Shown: positions 9,398 through 16,095, counted from the first letter of the stretch. The stretch: DNA of 35,927 nt from SAR202 cluster bacterium AG-426-M11 (GCA_003213095.1 QCNV01000012.1:1-35927), one strand, 5' to 3'. Numbers and translations are program-made. Notes: generated by a model from the sequence alone, not told the origin.

Positions 9398-10561
9398 TTA
9401 GAATTTTTCACCAATCCACGGTTTTGGGCCAGTAAATATTGTATTTGCTAAAGCGATTGTTTCTACAGAACCTTCAATAAGTCCCATGATTTTTAAATCT
9501 GTAGCTGAATAATGACTAGTGTATAAAGGTGCAAAACCACGTGGCCCTAATTTTAATAATTGTTTTGATGATGGTGATATAACCTTTTTAACATATCCTA
9601 TACCCTCATTTATACTTAAATTCCAAATTCCGTTATTTTCTGGTATCTCATTGTCGTTGAATTCAAAATCTATAGAGGCATTTACTCGAGCAGGATAACC
9701 TCTCTGCTCTAAAGCATCTGAAATATTTAACACTCTTACCATCCAGTCTGTAGATGATTTTAAATTTGTTTCTTGTTCCTCCATAGCGAAGTCAATAGGG
9801 TCACTCGGAGGACCATTCCAAGAAATTGTTTCTATAACTGTTCTATGGTCAGCAAAAAACCTTAAGATTCTTTCTGAAGACTGTTGAGTTGAAGAAACCA
9901 TGTCTCGAATTCTAATGTGGTCTCCTGATCTAGACTGTTGATAATTAATATATCCAACTACTTGGCTTTCATCGCGAATGTAATATTTGTAAATCGGTCT
10001 GCCATCACTTGTAGTGATTAGATCCCAAAGTAAACTTCCTCTGTCCAAATTGCCATTTCCTTGTTGAGCTCTTTCATTGAACAGTAATACCATTTCCTCA
10101 TCGTTTGATGCTTGTTCAACTTTAAGTTTATTCAGTGCTGCTCTCATTTCTTTTATGGGAGCTTCATATGTAAGCATAACTCCGGACCTTTCATATCCCT
10201 TAGATCTGTAGACTCTGACACTAGATGGAAAAAGGGTTGATATAGCCATACCGTTATTTCTCATTTCATTTAATGCATTTGAAAGCATTGTAGAGGCTGC
10301 ACCTATTCCACGACCTTCTGGAGCAACTCCCACTGATGTAACAGCTCCAGTGCGTACCTTTCTGCCACCAAACCATTGATACATATCTATGATTGCAATA
10401 CCACCTAATATGTTCCCATCGGATCTAATAGCCCTGAAATTTTCATAACCTACTTTCCTATTCCAATTTGGATCTCCATGTCTATGAAGCGCTTGCTCGA
10501 CAATTGACCATGTTAGTTCAGCTTCAGATTCTGAGATTTTCGAATAAGTAAGATTAGTCAA
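9398..10561 (-). CDS. GNAT acetyltransferase, Eis-like
   Basis: A 387-residue protein close to the length of Eis-family acetyltransferases (about 400). The acetyl-CoA pyrophosphate loop VGVAPEGRGIG lies at 77-87, followed by the Eis-type phrase STLFPSSVRVYRSKGYERSG. The rest fits a second GNAT-like domain and an SCP2-like C-terminal domain, and the protein ends in Phe, as Eis does with its C-terminal carboxylate at the active site. Eis enzymes acetylate amines of aminoglycosides, peptides or polyamines; the natural substrate here is unknown. The start is TTG with a near-perfect AGGAGG five bases upstream. It is probably the first gene of a two-gene unit with the serine hydrolase. Confidence 0.87.
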   Translation of the reverse strand: MTNLTYSKISESEAELTWSIVEQALHRHGDPNWNRKVGYENFRAIRSDGNILGGIAIIDMYQWFGGRKVRTGAVTSVGVAPEGRGIGAASTMLSNALNEMRNNGMAISTLFPSSVRVYRSKGYERSGVMLTYEAPIKEMRAALNKLKVEQASNDEEMVLLFNERAQQGNGNLDRGSLLWDLITTSDGRPIYKYYIRDESQVVGYINYQQSRSGDHIRIRDMVSSTQQSSERILRFFADHRTVIETISWNGPPSDPIDFAMEEQETNLKSSTDWMVRVLNISDALEQRGYPARVNASIDFEFNDNEIPENNGIWNLSINEGIGYVKKVISPSSKQLLKLGPRGFAPLYTSHYSATDLKIMGLIEGSVETIALANTIFTGPKPWIGEKF

Positions 10562-10679
10562 ATTTTCCTCCTAGTATTGTGTATAGCAAATATTATCAGT
10601 AATTAAGTAAAGGTAAAAATTGAAAATTTTCAAAAAGATAATGTATTCACAATTTAAGTAAAACCACTAATTCGTAGCT
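10562..10679. other. Intergenic stretch between the acetyltransferase gene and the tRNA-Lys-derived repeat
   Basis: AT-rich sequence that must contain the promoter of the minus-strand acetyltransferase gene. I see no open frame with a ribosome site. Its right end merges into the hairpin at 10659-10690. Confidence 0.5.
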
Positions 10680-10690
10680 AAATTAGTGGT
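10659..10690 (-). terminator. Hairpin with T-run at the distal tRNA-Lys copy
   Basis: On the minus strand ACCACTAATT pairs with AATTAGTGGT (10 bp) and is followed by TTTTAC, giving a rho-independent terminator shape. The stem starts inside the CCA/discriminator region of the truncated tRNA copy, as it does at the complete gene. The loop differs from that of the 12101-12132 terminator, so the identity of the two copies stops inside the hairpin. Confidence 0.6.
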
Positions 10691-10736
10691 GAGCCGGGAG
10701 GGGTTCGAACCCACGACCTAATGATTAAGAGTCATT
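10680..10736 (-). repeat. 57-bp direct repeat: 3' half of tRNA-Lys, distal att-like copy
   Basis: These 57 bases are identical to 12122-12178, which cover the 3' part of tRNA-Lys(CTT): anticodon arm, variable loop, T arm, acceptor 3' strand, CCA and the first bases of the terminator stem. The D arm and the 5' acceptor strand are missing; after GTCATT the sequence becomes unrelated. It cannot fold as a complete tRNA. It fits an attachment-site copy left when an element integrates into the 3' half of a tRNA gene. Confidence 0.85.
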
Positions 10737-10761
10737 ATACTACCTGTTTTTTGTCAGTAAA

Positions 10762-10880
10762 TACGTACAATTACGTACAACCTACGGACACTTCTAGGCA
10801 CGAATCCCCTACTCTAAAACCATTACGACAAATTACATACAATTATGTTCAACAAATTAGGACACATTTTGGACACATTT
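10762..10880. repeat. Two diverged copies of an iteron-like block, 72-bp period
   Basis: A block beginning TACGTACAATTACGTACAAC at 10762 and ending in GGACACTTCTAGGCAC reappears at 10834 as TACATACAATTATGTTCAAC followed by GGACACATTTTGGACAC. The two copies are similar but not identical and are 72 bp apart. They lie beside the truncated tRNA copy, where integrase arm-type or excisionase sites would be expected. There is no credible reading frame through them. Confidence 0.5.
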
Positions 10881-10940
10881 ATTGTTTTTTGATAGGTTAG
10901 ATATTTCAATTGTAAAAATTTGATCTAATGAATATTAATT

Positions 10941-11390
10941 ATGAAACATTTAACAGTATTAACCTTAAGTTTTTTTATAGCATTTATAGGGTGCGTATTT
11001 CAGAATGAAAAATCTATATATGTTTCAGACATAACTGATGCTGTAGAAGTATATTTATTTGTTGACACTGAAAAATGTGAAACATCAATATACCAAGCCC
11101 TATGTAGAGCAAATTCACTTAAAAAGTTATTGGATGTGATCAATCAAGCAGAACCACCTGAAGGATTAAGATTGGAACATAGATATTTGCAACAAGCTAC
11201 AAATAATGTGTATCAATTTCATCTAAAAGTGTTAGATGGTGAAATCAATTCTCAATTAGTAAATGACACTGAAGAAGCTCTAGATATTTGGAAAGACGCA
11301 TTTTTGATTGAATGGGTACAGGCTGCTGGCATTGAGGACATCATTATTAATGAATGGTTCCCCAAAATTCCCGATACATATAAAAATTAG
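10941..11390 (+). CDS. Predicted lipoprotein of unknown function (element cargo)
   Basis: A 149-residue protein starting MKHLTVLTLSFFIAFIGC: a short basic n-region, a hydrophobic core and Cys18 in a FIGC lipobox, so it is probably lipid-anchored outside the cytoplasmic membrane. The mature part is soluble and helical with several acidic stretches (EVYLFVDTEKCETSIYQ, EEALDIWKDAF), and Cys52 and Cys60 could form a disulfide after export. I recognise no family. It lies inside the tRNA-Lys element, opposite in strand to the other two cargo genes. The ATG has no clear Shine-Dalgarno. The frame and signal peptide are convincing, the function is not known. Confidence 0.6.
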   Translation: MKHLTVLTLSFFIAFIGCVFQNEKSIYVSDITDAVEVYLFVDTEKCETSIYQALCRANSLKKLLDVINQAEPPEGLRLEHRYLQQATNNVYQFHLKVLDGEINSQLVNDTEEALDIWKDAFLIEWVQAAGIEDIIINEWFPKIPDTYKN

Positions 11391-11423
11391 GGCACATTTA
11401 TAGTTTTTATAGTAGTAAAAATT

Positions 11424-11582
11424 CTATATAAAATTTCTAATCACTATTACATTAATTACCCATAAAGATATTGCTAATGCTGGGGCAATGTTTCTAGTTT
11501 TACTGTTAATTAAAAAATCTCTATAAAGAAGAAAGGTTATTAAAAAAGTCAAAATTAGAAAACTGATGTTAATCAGAGCCAT
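11424..11582 (-). CDS. Small membrane protein (element cargo)
   Basis: A 52-residue protein, MALINISFLILTFLITFLLY at its start, with two hydrophobic segments separated by a polar loop (RDFLINSKTRN) and a hydrophobic C-terminal segment ending in IRNFI. The frame extends upstream to a TTG at 11615, but the ATG at 11582 has AGAAGG seven bases before it, so I choose the shorter form. No family is recognised. It is one of three small surface or membrane proteins that make up the whole visible cargo of the tRNA-Lys element. Confidence 0.5.
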   Translation of the reverse strand: MALINISFLILTFLITFLLYRDFLINSKTRNIAPALAISLWVINVIVIRNFI

Positions 11583-11668
11583 CAAAAAACCTTCTGAGAT
11601 ATTATATTTCACCAATTCCCAAGAAATACAAGTACTAAATAAAAGAAAAATTCTAAATACTATAAAAA

Positions 11669-11983
11669 TTAATCATCTTCCTCAGGTTGTTTTTGGCCCC
11701 TAGATTCCATACGTTTCTCAATTAAATTGATTCCATCTGTAAGTAAATTACTTGAATATAGAGGAATAGTGAGAAACCCTACAATATTTATAATTATTAT
11801 GAATCCTACAGTAAACCAGGCAATATAAAATCCCCAATGCGCGTCAAATATTCCTAAAAGTGCTAGTCCTATCACCATGAAGACCACATATAATCCTCTT
11901 CTGATAAAATCTGCACGCCTTTGATTGTTGAAATGTTTTTCTAATAGGGCTTGACGTTCTAGTTCGTATTCTTCATTAGTCAT
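11669..11983 (-). CDS. Two-TM protein of unknown function (element cargo)
   Basis: A 104-residue protein with a charged N-terminal helix (NEEYELERQALLEKHFNNQ), two strongly hydrophobic segments (about 30-50 and 58-80) with a short HWG turn between them, and a charged C-terminus ending in QKQPEEDD. The layout resembles small 2TM-domain proteins, but I cannot name the family. The open frame reaches 12013; the ATG at 11983 follows AAGGATTTAGGT and gives a more natural N-terminus. It is the cargo gene nearest the complete tRNA and reads away from it, in the direction of tRNA transcription. Confidence 0.55.
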   Translation of the reverse strand: MTNEEYELERQALLEKHFNNQRRADFIRRGLYVVFMVIGLALLGIFDAHWGFYIAWFTVGFIIIINIVGFLTIPLYSSNLLTDGINLIEKRMESRGQKQPEEDD

Positions 11984-12049
11984 ACCTAAATCCTTTTTGA
12001 CGATTGTACACAAATTGATGAAATAAAAAAAATTTTAGTTGTAAAAATC

Positions 12050-12071
12050 AGGACACATTTTGGACACATTT
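12050..12071. repeat. 22-bp repeat, right copy (tandem GGACACATTT)
   Basis: The bases match 10859-10880 exactly. Each copy is two GGACACATTT units with an 11-bp period, close to one helical turn. A single degenerate version (AGGGCACATTT) is seen around 11390. The copies sit near each end of the tRNA-Lys element, which suits protein-binding sites such as integrase arm sites; this is inference. Confidence 0.65.
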
Positions 12072-12100
12072 TTTAAAATTAAGTGTCCGTCAAAACTACG

Positions 12101-12132
12101 CAAAACCACTAATCTAGCTATAAATTAGTGGT
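12101..12132 (-). terminator. Terminator of tRNA-Lys, stem beginning within the CCA end
   Basis: Reading the minus strand, ACCACTAAT (12132 to 12124) pairs perfectly with ATTAGTGGT (12113 to 12105), followed by TTTTG. The first stem bases are the discriminator A and the encoded CCA, so the terminator shares bases with the tRNA 3' end. Confidence 0.7.
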
Positions 12133-12204
12133 GAGCCGGGAGGGGTTCGAACCCACGACCTAATGATTAAGAGTCATTTGCTCTACCAACTGAGCTACCG
12201 GCCC
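12129..12204 (-). tRNA. tRNA-Lys (anticodon CTT)
   Basis: A full cloverleaf reads on the minus strand: acceptor GGGCCGG with CCGGCTC (7 bp, one G-T pair), D arm GCTC AGTTGGTA GAGC, anticodon stem AATGA/TCATT with loop CTCTTAA (anticodon CTT, decoding AAG), T loop TTCGAAC, discriminator A and encoded CCA. The T stem GTGGG/CCCTC has one T-T mismatch. It lies on the same strand downstream of the VOC-protein gene. Its 3' half is repeated at 10680-10736. Confidence 0.95.
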
Positions 12205-12243
12205 AAAGATAATATTTTATACTTAAAAACAAATTAATTAAAT

Positions 12244-12642
12244 CTAACTAGGTGGATTTACTAGTTCTATTACTACATTATCTGGTGCTTCAATATAAGC
12301 AATTTTTGCCCCTCCAGGAATATCTGTAACTGGCATAATTATTCTTACACCTGCAGCTTCAAATTTTTCGATATCACCATTTATGTCGTTTGTTTGAAAT
12401 CCAAAATGTTCCAATCCTAGTTGGTTGATTTCTGGTAATGCTGGGGTATCAGATCCATCAACAGGTTGAGAGGAGATCATAAGTTTACATGAACCATTTC
12501 CAGCTTCCATTCCGATTGTGATGGTTCCTGACATTACTTCTTTAGATGAAACTTTTTTTGCTCCAAAAAATTTCTCATACCATTCAGCAGATTTTTCTGG
12601 TTCTGTAGATCGAATATGAACATGATTAATAAAATATGCCAT
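12244..12642 (-). CDS. VOC (glyoxalase/dioxygenase) family protein
   Basis: A 132-residue single-module pair of the vicinal oxygen chelate fold: two beta-alpha-beta-beta-beta repeats (about 4-58 and 73-130). Likely metal ligands are a His in INHVHI (7 or 9), His79 in LEHFGF and Glu126 in VVIELVNP, matching glyoxalase I-type and dioxygenase-type sites. The substrate is not evident. Its ribosome site AGGAG overlaps the stop codon of the yajQ frame (TAGGAG), showing translational coupling, and it is the last protein gene of the aldo/keto reductase-cupin-yajQ run before tRNA-Lys. Confidence 0.85.
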   Translation of the reverse strand: MAYFINHVHIRSTEPEKSAEWYEKFFGAKKVSSKEVMSGTITIGMEAGNGSCKLMISSQPVDGSDTPALPEINQLGLEHFGFQTNDINGDIEKFEAAGVRIIMPVTDIPGGAKIAYIEAPDNVVIELVNPPS

Positions 12643-12653
12643 AAATAAATCTC

Positions 12654-13140
12654 CTAGTCTCTAAAATTTACATATTGAAGTGGTTGATCCAAATTCATTT
12701 TTTTTATGAATTCTATAGCTTCTTGTAAATCATCTCTTTTTTTACCAGTCACTCTTAATTCCTCACCTTGAATAGCAACTTGTACTTTTAATTTTGTGCC
12801 TTTAACAGACTTTGTAATGTTTTTTTGCTACTTCTTTATCGATTCCTTGTTTAATTGTGAGAGATTGTCTAAGGCTATCACCTGAGGCAGTTTGAGGTTC
12901 AGCAAAATCTAATGCCTTACTGTCAATTTTTCTTTTAACACAATTTTCTTTTATTAGTGCGTGTAGTTGAGTGAGTTTCATATTGTCGTCAGCTGTGATT
13001 GTTAAAGTATTATCTGTTCTTTGTACGTCACACTTAGTACCAGCCAAGTCAAATCTTTGTTTGATAGATCTTTGGACTTGATTAATTACATTGTCTATTT
13101 CCATTAAATCTGTTTTTGAAACTACGTCGAATGAAGGCAT
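12654..13140 (-). pseudogene. yajQ: YajQ (DUF520) nucleotide-binding protein, broken by one frameshift
   Basis: The first frame (start 13140, MPSFDVVSKTDLMEIDNVIN) matches the YajQ N-terminus but ends after 112 codons. The missing C-terminus continues in another frame: [13 protein letters not shown], then [15 protein letters not shown] and the family ending [12 protein letters not shown], stopping at 12654. Joined, the gene encodes about 161-162 residues, the normal YajQ length. The frame changes at a run of seven A (minus strand; T at 12820-12826) and would be restored by one A fewer. Everything else is conserved, so this may be a sequencing or assembly error, a fresh mutation, or a site of transcriptional slippage. 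YajQ proteins bind nucleotides and in some bacteria c-di-GMP. SD: CAGGAGTTTTTA before the ATG. Confidence 0.85.
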
Positions 13141-13155
13141 TAAAAACTCCTGTAT

Positions 13156-13938
13156 TTATGATTTAGGTGGTGGTGCATAATCGTCATCAGTTGTGTAAAT
13201 ATGTAAATCCTCTGGGGTAGTTATAGCTAATCTTAATGATGTTTCATCACTAACAGTAGTTATTTTATGTAAAAATCCTTTAGGAACAAATATTAAATCA
13301 CCTTTTTCTGCATGAATAATTGGTCTATTGTCTCCTACTTCCCATGTTAAAGATCCTTTTAAAATAGTCCACCATTCATGAAATGCCGGATGCCAGTGAG
13401 GATTATTACTCATTCCAGGATTGTGGCATATTAAATTTGCACGATTTCTTTCATCTTCCAAAATAGTGCTAGTCCAAGGAGAATTTTCAAATTCATTTAT
13501 CACATCATCTAAAGATATATGTGTAGTATTTGTAGATTTAGAAAAATATCTACTTTGGCTAGAATTTTCTATTTCTTCAGTATTAATTACTTGTTCTGAC
13601 CCTTGTAGAGTGACAACTAATCTCACGCATGGATCTAAATTGGTTGTAAATTGTATTTCATGGTTACCTGAGGGTATACGGATTATATCTCCAGATTTGG
13701 CAAAAATTTCTTGATCAGAATCTATACTAATACGTATAGATCCTTTTAAGACAACCCACCACTCGTTAAAATCATTTTGGACACTAAAATGTAGAGGGTA
13801 TTCAGGTGGTTCTCCAATAATTTTTGCGAGATTTCTACCATCTTCAAATGCATCGAATTCCCATATATCTCTATTATGATTTAGATCTATTAATTCGCTA
13901 ATTTTTAAATGATAGGGCTCACTATAAATTTCAGCCAT
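13156..13938 (-). CDS. Double-cupin domain protein
   Basis: A 260-residue bicupin. The first cupin (about 45-115) reads HFSVQNDFNEWWVVLKGSI and then GDIIRIPSGNHEIQF; the second (about 170-250) reads NPHWHPAFHEWWTILKGSL and GDLIFVPKGFLHKIT. The second domain has the fuller metal set (HWH, a Glu or His after it, and His of FLHKI), while the first has lost some histidines, so only the C-terminal domain is likely to hold a metal. Bicupins include dioxygenases, isomerases and decarboxylases; the substrate is unknown. Its ribosome site TTAGGAG overlaps the stop codon of the aldo/keto reductase gene, so the two are coupled. Confidence 0.85.
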   Translation of the reverse strand: MAEIYSEPYHLKISELIDLNHNRDIWEFDAFEDGRNLAKIIGEPPEYPLHFSVQNDFNEWWVVLKGSIRISIDSDQEIFAKSGDIIRIPSGNHEIQFTTNLDPCVRLVVTLQGSEQVINTEEIENSSQSRYFSKSTNTTHISLDDVINEFENSPWTSTILEDERNRANLICHNPGMSNNPHWHPAFHEWWTILKGSLTWEVGDNRPIIHAEKGDLIFVPKGFLHKITTVSDETSLRLAITTPEDLHIYTTDDDYAPPPKS

Positions 13939-13946
13939 TTTTGCTC

Positions 13947-14945
13947 CTAAGGACGGCCCAATACTGGGTTTGCAGGATCATTAAAACCAAATCCGGTATG
14001 TTCGCCTGGTGGAACTAATTGATCGATCAATTCTGAATGTTCCAGATTAATTTTCCATCCTAATGATCCTATATTGTCTTCATATTGTTCAATAGTCCTT
14101 GGGCCAATTATTGCTGTTGAAATAATCGGGTTTTCTAAAACCCAATTAACTGCTAATTGAGAAACCGATTTACCGTATTCTTCTGCTATAGGTTTTAATG
14201 ATTGAGCTACTTCCATACTATGTTGTCTCATGCCAGATTCAAGTATTCTTATATCTCCTCTACCTGCACGGGAATCTTTAGGAGGTTTTTGATTAACTAG
14301 ATATTTTCCTGTCAACATCCCCCTTCCTAAAGGACTATAAGCCATAAATCCAAGATTAAAATTTTCAGTAAAAGGGAGTAATTCGACTTCTACATCTCTA
14401 TCTACTATGTTGTACAAATCTTGAATACAGGCTACAGAATCTAAATTGTTTAATTCTGAGAACATTATAGAATTACAAATTTCCCATGCCTTATGGTTTG
14501 AAATACCTATGTATCTAACTTTTCCTGATTTAACTAATTGATCCATAGCCATAATTGTTTCTTCTAGTGGAGTATTAATATCTCTTCTATGAATGAAATA
14601 TACGTCTATATGATCTGTTTTTAATCTTTTAAGACTGTTTTCTACTTCTTTTAAAATATGAAACCGAGTTAATCCACCATCGTTAACTCCATTTCCCATT
14701 TTTGCATTTACTTTTGTAATTAATACAACATCATTTCTATACCCATCTAAAGCTTTTCCTACAATTTCTTCTGATAGACCATTGTTATAGCCATTTGCAG
14801 TATCTATTACGTTAATTCCATCACTAATAGCCCTATGAGTAAGTTTGATTGCATCATTTTCTGCACATGTACTTCCAAATAACATAGTTCCTAAACTTAG
14901 TTGAGAAACTTGTACTCCAGTAGAACCAAAATTTACATAATCCAT
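13947..14945 (-). CDS. Aldo/keto reductase
   Basis: A 332-residue (beta/alpha)8 NADPH-dependent reductase. The catalytic tetrad is visible: Asp48 (INVIDTANGY), Tyr53, Lys78 (VLITKV) and His119 (VYFIHRRD). The ending region carries STAIIGPRTIEQYEDN, the usual nucleotide-binding IxGxRxxxQ segment. The sequence resembles the YajO/Tas/potassium-channel-beta branch that reduces aldehydes or ketones, or acts in sugar metabolism. The start ATG follows GAGGTAAAA. It heads a run that continues with the bicupin, yajQ, the VOC protein and tRNA-Lys; no pathway is obvious from the set. Confidence 0.9.
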   Translation of the reverse strand: MDYVNFGSTGVQVSQLSLGTMLFGSTCAENDAIKLTHRAISDGINVIDTANGYNNGLSEEIVGKALDGYRNDVVLITKVNAKMGNGVNDGGLTRFHILKEVENSLKRLKTDHIDVYFIHRRDINTPLEETIMAMDQLVKSGKVRYIGISNHKAWEICNSIMFSELNNLDSVACIQDLYNIVDRDVEVELLPFTENFNLGFMAYSPLGRGMLTGKYLVNQKPPKDSRAGRGDIRILESGMRQHSMEVAQSLKPIAEEYGKSVSQLAVNWVLENPIISTAIIGPRTIEQYEDNIGSLGWKINLEHSELIDQLVPPGEHTGFGFNDPANPVLGRP

Positions 14946-15028
14946 TTTTACCTCTAATGTGATTTGACACCATTATATGTAAAATCAAGCAGATATATAA
15001 TTACCAAAATTTATCTTATGGAGTAGTC

Positions 15029-15466
15029 ATGTTATTTGTTTCAATATTCACGTCAGACCGAAAATTAGATCCAGAATTATGGGCCACAATCTGGCAAGGT
15101 AATCCTCCTCCATCCCTGAATTTAATCGGTGCTTACAACATGAGTAATGATAAACGTATTTATATTTGGGAAGGAGAGAGTGTTTTAGATATTCAATTTA
15201 TGGACAGATTTAATGAAATTGGTGTGATGGAAACCTCTCCTGCATTTGATAGGACAGTTGGATGGAGAATGGCTTTTAATAAAGAATTAGATGCATTCGA
15301 AGAGTGGTTTAGTTCTGGAAGAAATAGAAGCGGTAATAGTTCAGATAATAGTCAATATGAAATCGATTCAGCTATAGATTTAAGAAGAAGAGGAATGTTA
15401 GCACCAAACAGGCATGCAGCTAGACTAGAAGCTGCCAAATGGCGTGAAGAACAACAACAATCATAA
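15029..15466 (+). CDS. Small protein of unknown function, DUF3303-like N-terminus
   Basis: A 145-residue soluble protein. The first 75 residues (MLFVSIFTSDR, then PPSLNLIGAYNMSNDKRIYIWEGES) look like one ferredoxin-like alpha/beta unit as in DUF3303 or dimeric-barrel proteins, with a conserved-looking Trp-Glu-Gly. The C-terminal half is polar, with a Ser/Asn/Gly-rich linker (SGRNRSGNSSDNSQ) and a basic helix (RRRGMLAPNRHAARLEAAKWREEQQQ). GGAGTAGTC precedes the ATG. It lies upstream of the biotinyl carrier on the same strand with a hairpin in between. The family assignment is tentative and the function unknown. Confidence 0.65.
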   Translation: MLFVSIFTSDRKLDPELWATIWQGNPPPSLNLIGAYNMSNDKRIYIWEGESVLDIQFMDRFNEIGVMETSPAFDRTVGWRMAFNKELDAFEEWFSSGRNRSGNSSDNSQYEIDSAIDLRRRGMLAPNRHAARLEAAKWREEQQQS

Positions 15467-15479
15467 CTATATAAATTGC

Positions 15480-15507
15480 TTGAAACCTATTCTCAGATAG
15501 GTTTCAA
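15480..15507. terminator. Perfect 11-bp stem-loop without T-run
   Basis: TTGAAACCTAT and ATAGGTTTCAA form a perfect 11-bp stem with the 6-base loop TCTCAG, between the 15029 gene and the biotinyl-carrier gene. No T-run follows, so it may stabilise mRNA ends or cause partial termination rather than act as a full terminator. Confidence 0.5.
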
Positions 15508-15535
15508 TAGAACGGTAATTTATTAAGGAGTAAAT

Positions 15536-15760
15536 ATGGCTGAACAAAATATTGAATCGCCTATGACAGGGAATGTAATCGAAGTTTCAGTATCTGTTGG
15601 AGATACTGTAGCAATAGGCGATATGTTAATTGTTATAGAATCAATGAAAATGGAAAATGAAATATTTTCAGAGGTATCTGGAACAATTACTGCAATTCAC
15701 GTATCCGAAGATGATAATGTCAGCGAAGAAGACGTATTAATGTCAATTGATGTTAATTAA
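15536..15760 (+). CDS. Biotinyl/lipoyl carrier domain protein (BCCP-like)
   Basis: A 74-residue protein that is nothing but a biotinyl domain: IESPMTGNVIEV at the start, the biotinylation motif ESMKMENEI with acceptor Lys38, and the closing GTITAIHVSEDDNVSEEDVL hairpin. BirA-type ligase would attach biotin, and the protein would carry CO2 for an acyl-CoA or pyruvate-type carboxylase. Met-Lys-Met flanking favours biotin over lipoate. No carboxylase or carboxyltransferase subunit is in the window, so its partner is encoded elsewhere. A strong AAGGAGTAAAT site precedes the ATG. Its last 4 bases overlap the convergent gene. Confidence 0.92.
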   Translation: MAEQNIESPMTGNVIEVSVSVGDTVAIGDMLIVIESMKMENEIFSEVSGTITAIHVSEDDNVSEEDVLMSIDVN

Positions 15761-16095
15761 CCAAATCTAGCTGCCAGCTTTTCTTCTGTTGCTACCTCAA
15801 AAAACTCTATAGTATATTTTTTAACTAGTTGTGAAAGTTCTGTGTTGTCTTGAATAACTGTTTTAGGTACTGATTTAATATCATTGTATTCTATTGAATC
15901 TGTATACCATTCAGCACAAACAATTATTTCATCACCGGGCGTGCTAGCACCCCCAATATAAACAACAGCTTTTCCTCTATCGTTATTGTCTTCGTATGCA
16001 TTACAAACTTTTGAAAGTAAATTAGCAGCCTTCCAAGCTTCAGCTGATGGTAATCCGATAGTATTCAATATTGCAGTTCTTCTAACTAAAAACAT
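15757..16095 (-). CDS. Small conserved-looking protein, dimeric alpha/beta-barrel type
   Basis: A 112-residue soluble protein: strand (FLVRRTAILN), helix (EAWKAANLLSKVCNAYE), strand (KAVVYIGGAS), strand (DEIIVCAEWYTD), helix (DNTELSQLVKKYTIEFF). This alternation resembles ferredoxin-like dimeric barrel proteins (NIPSNAP, ABM, EthD superfamily), but I cannot name a family. The ATG follows AAAGGAGAC, a strong ribosome site. It overlaps the convergent biotinyl-carrier gene by 4 bp and is divergent from rsmI. Function unknown. Confidence 0.7.
   Translation of the reverse strand: MFLVRRTAILNTIGLPSAEAWKAANLLSKVCNAYEDNNDRGKAVVYIGGASTPGDEIIVCAEWYTDSIEYNDIKSVPKTVIQDNTELSQLVKKYTIEFFEVATEEKLAARFG

Larger units (their letters stand above)
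10680..12178. mobile_element. Integrase-less element inserted in the 3' half of tRNA-Lys(CTT)
   Basis: The segment is bounded by a 57-bp perfect direct repeat (10680-10736 and 12122-12178). The right copy lies within a complete tRNA-Lys whose 3' end points into the segment; the left copy is truncated. This is the arrangement produced by tyrosine-integrase elements that integrate in tRNA 3' ends. One element unit is 1442 bp. It contains three small genes (a lipoprotein and two membrane proteins), no integrase, and a 22-bp repeat of tandem GGACACATTT units near both ends (10859-10880, 12050-12071) that could be integrase arm sites. The integrase would have to act in trans or has been lost. Mobility is inferred from architecture only. 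Confidence 0.75.

Noticed and set aside
10687-10760. A second complete tRNA-Lys gene
   Set aside because: Only the 3' half matches; the D arm and 5' acceptor strand are absent, so it cannot fold as a tRNA and is treated as an att-like repeat.
10762-10880. CRISPR array or origin iterons
   Set aside because: Only two diverged blocks, no regular spacers, no cas genes, and no replication gene nearby.
12802-13140. A stand-alone 112-residue protein
   Set aside because: Its end (KKHYKVC) is out-of-frame translation; the true YajQ C-terminus continues in the neighbouring frame to 12654.
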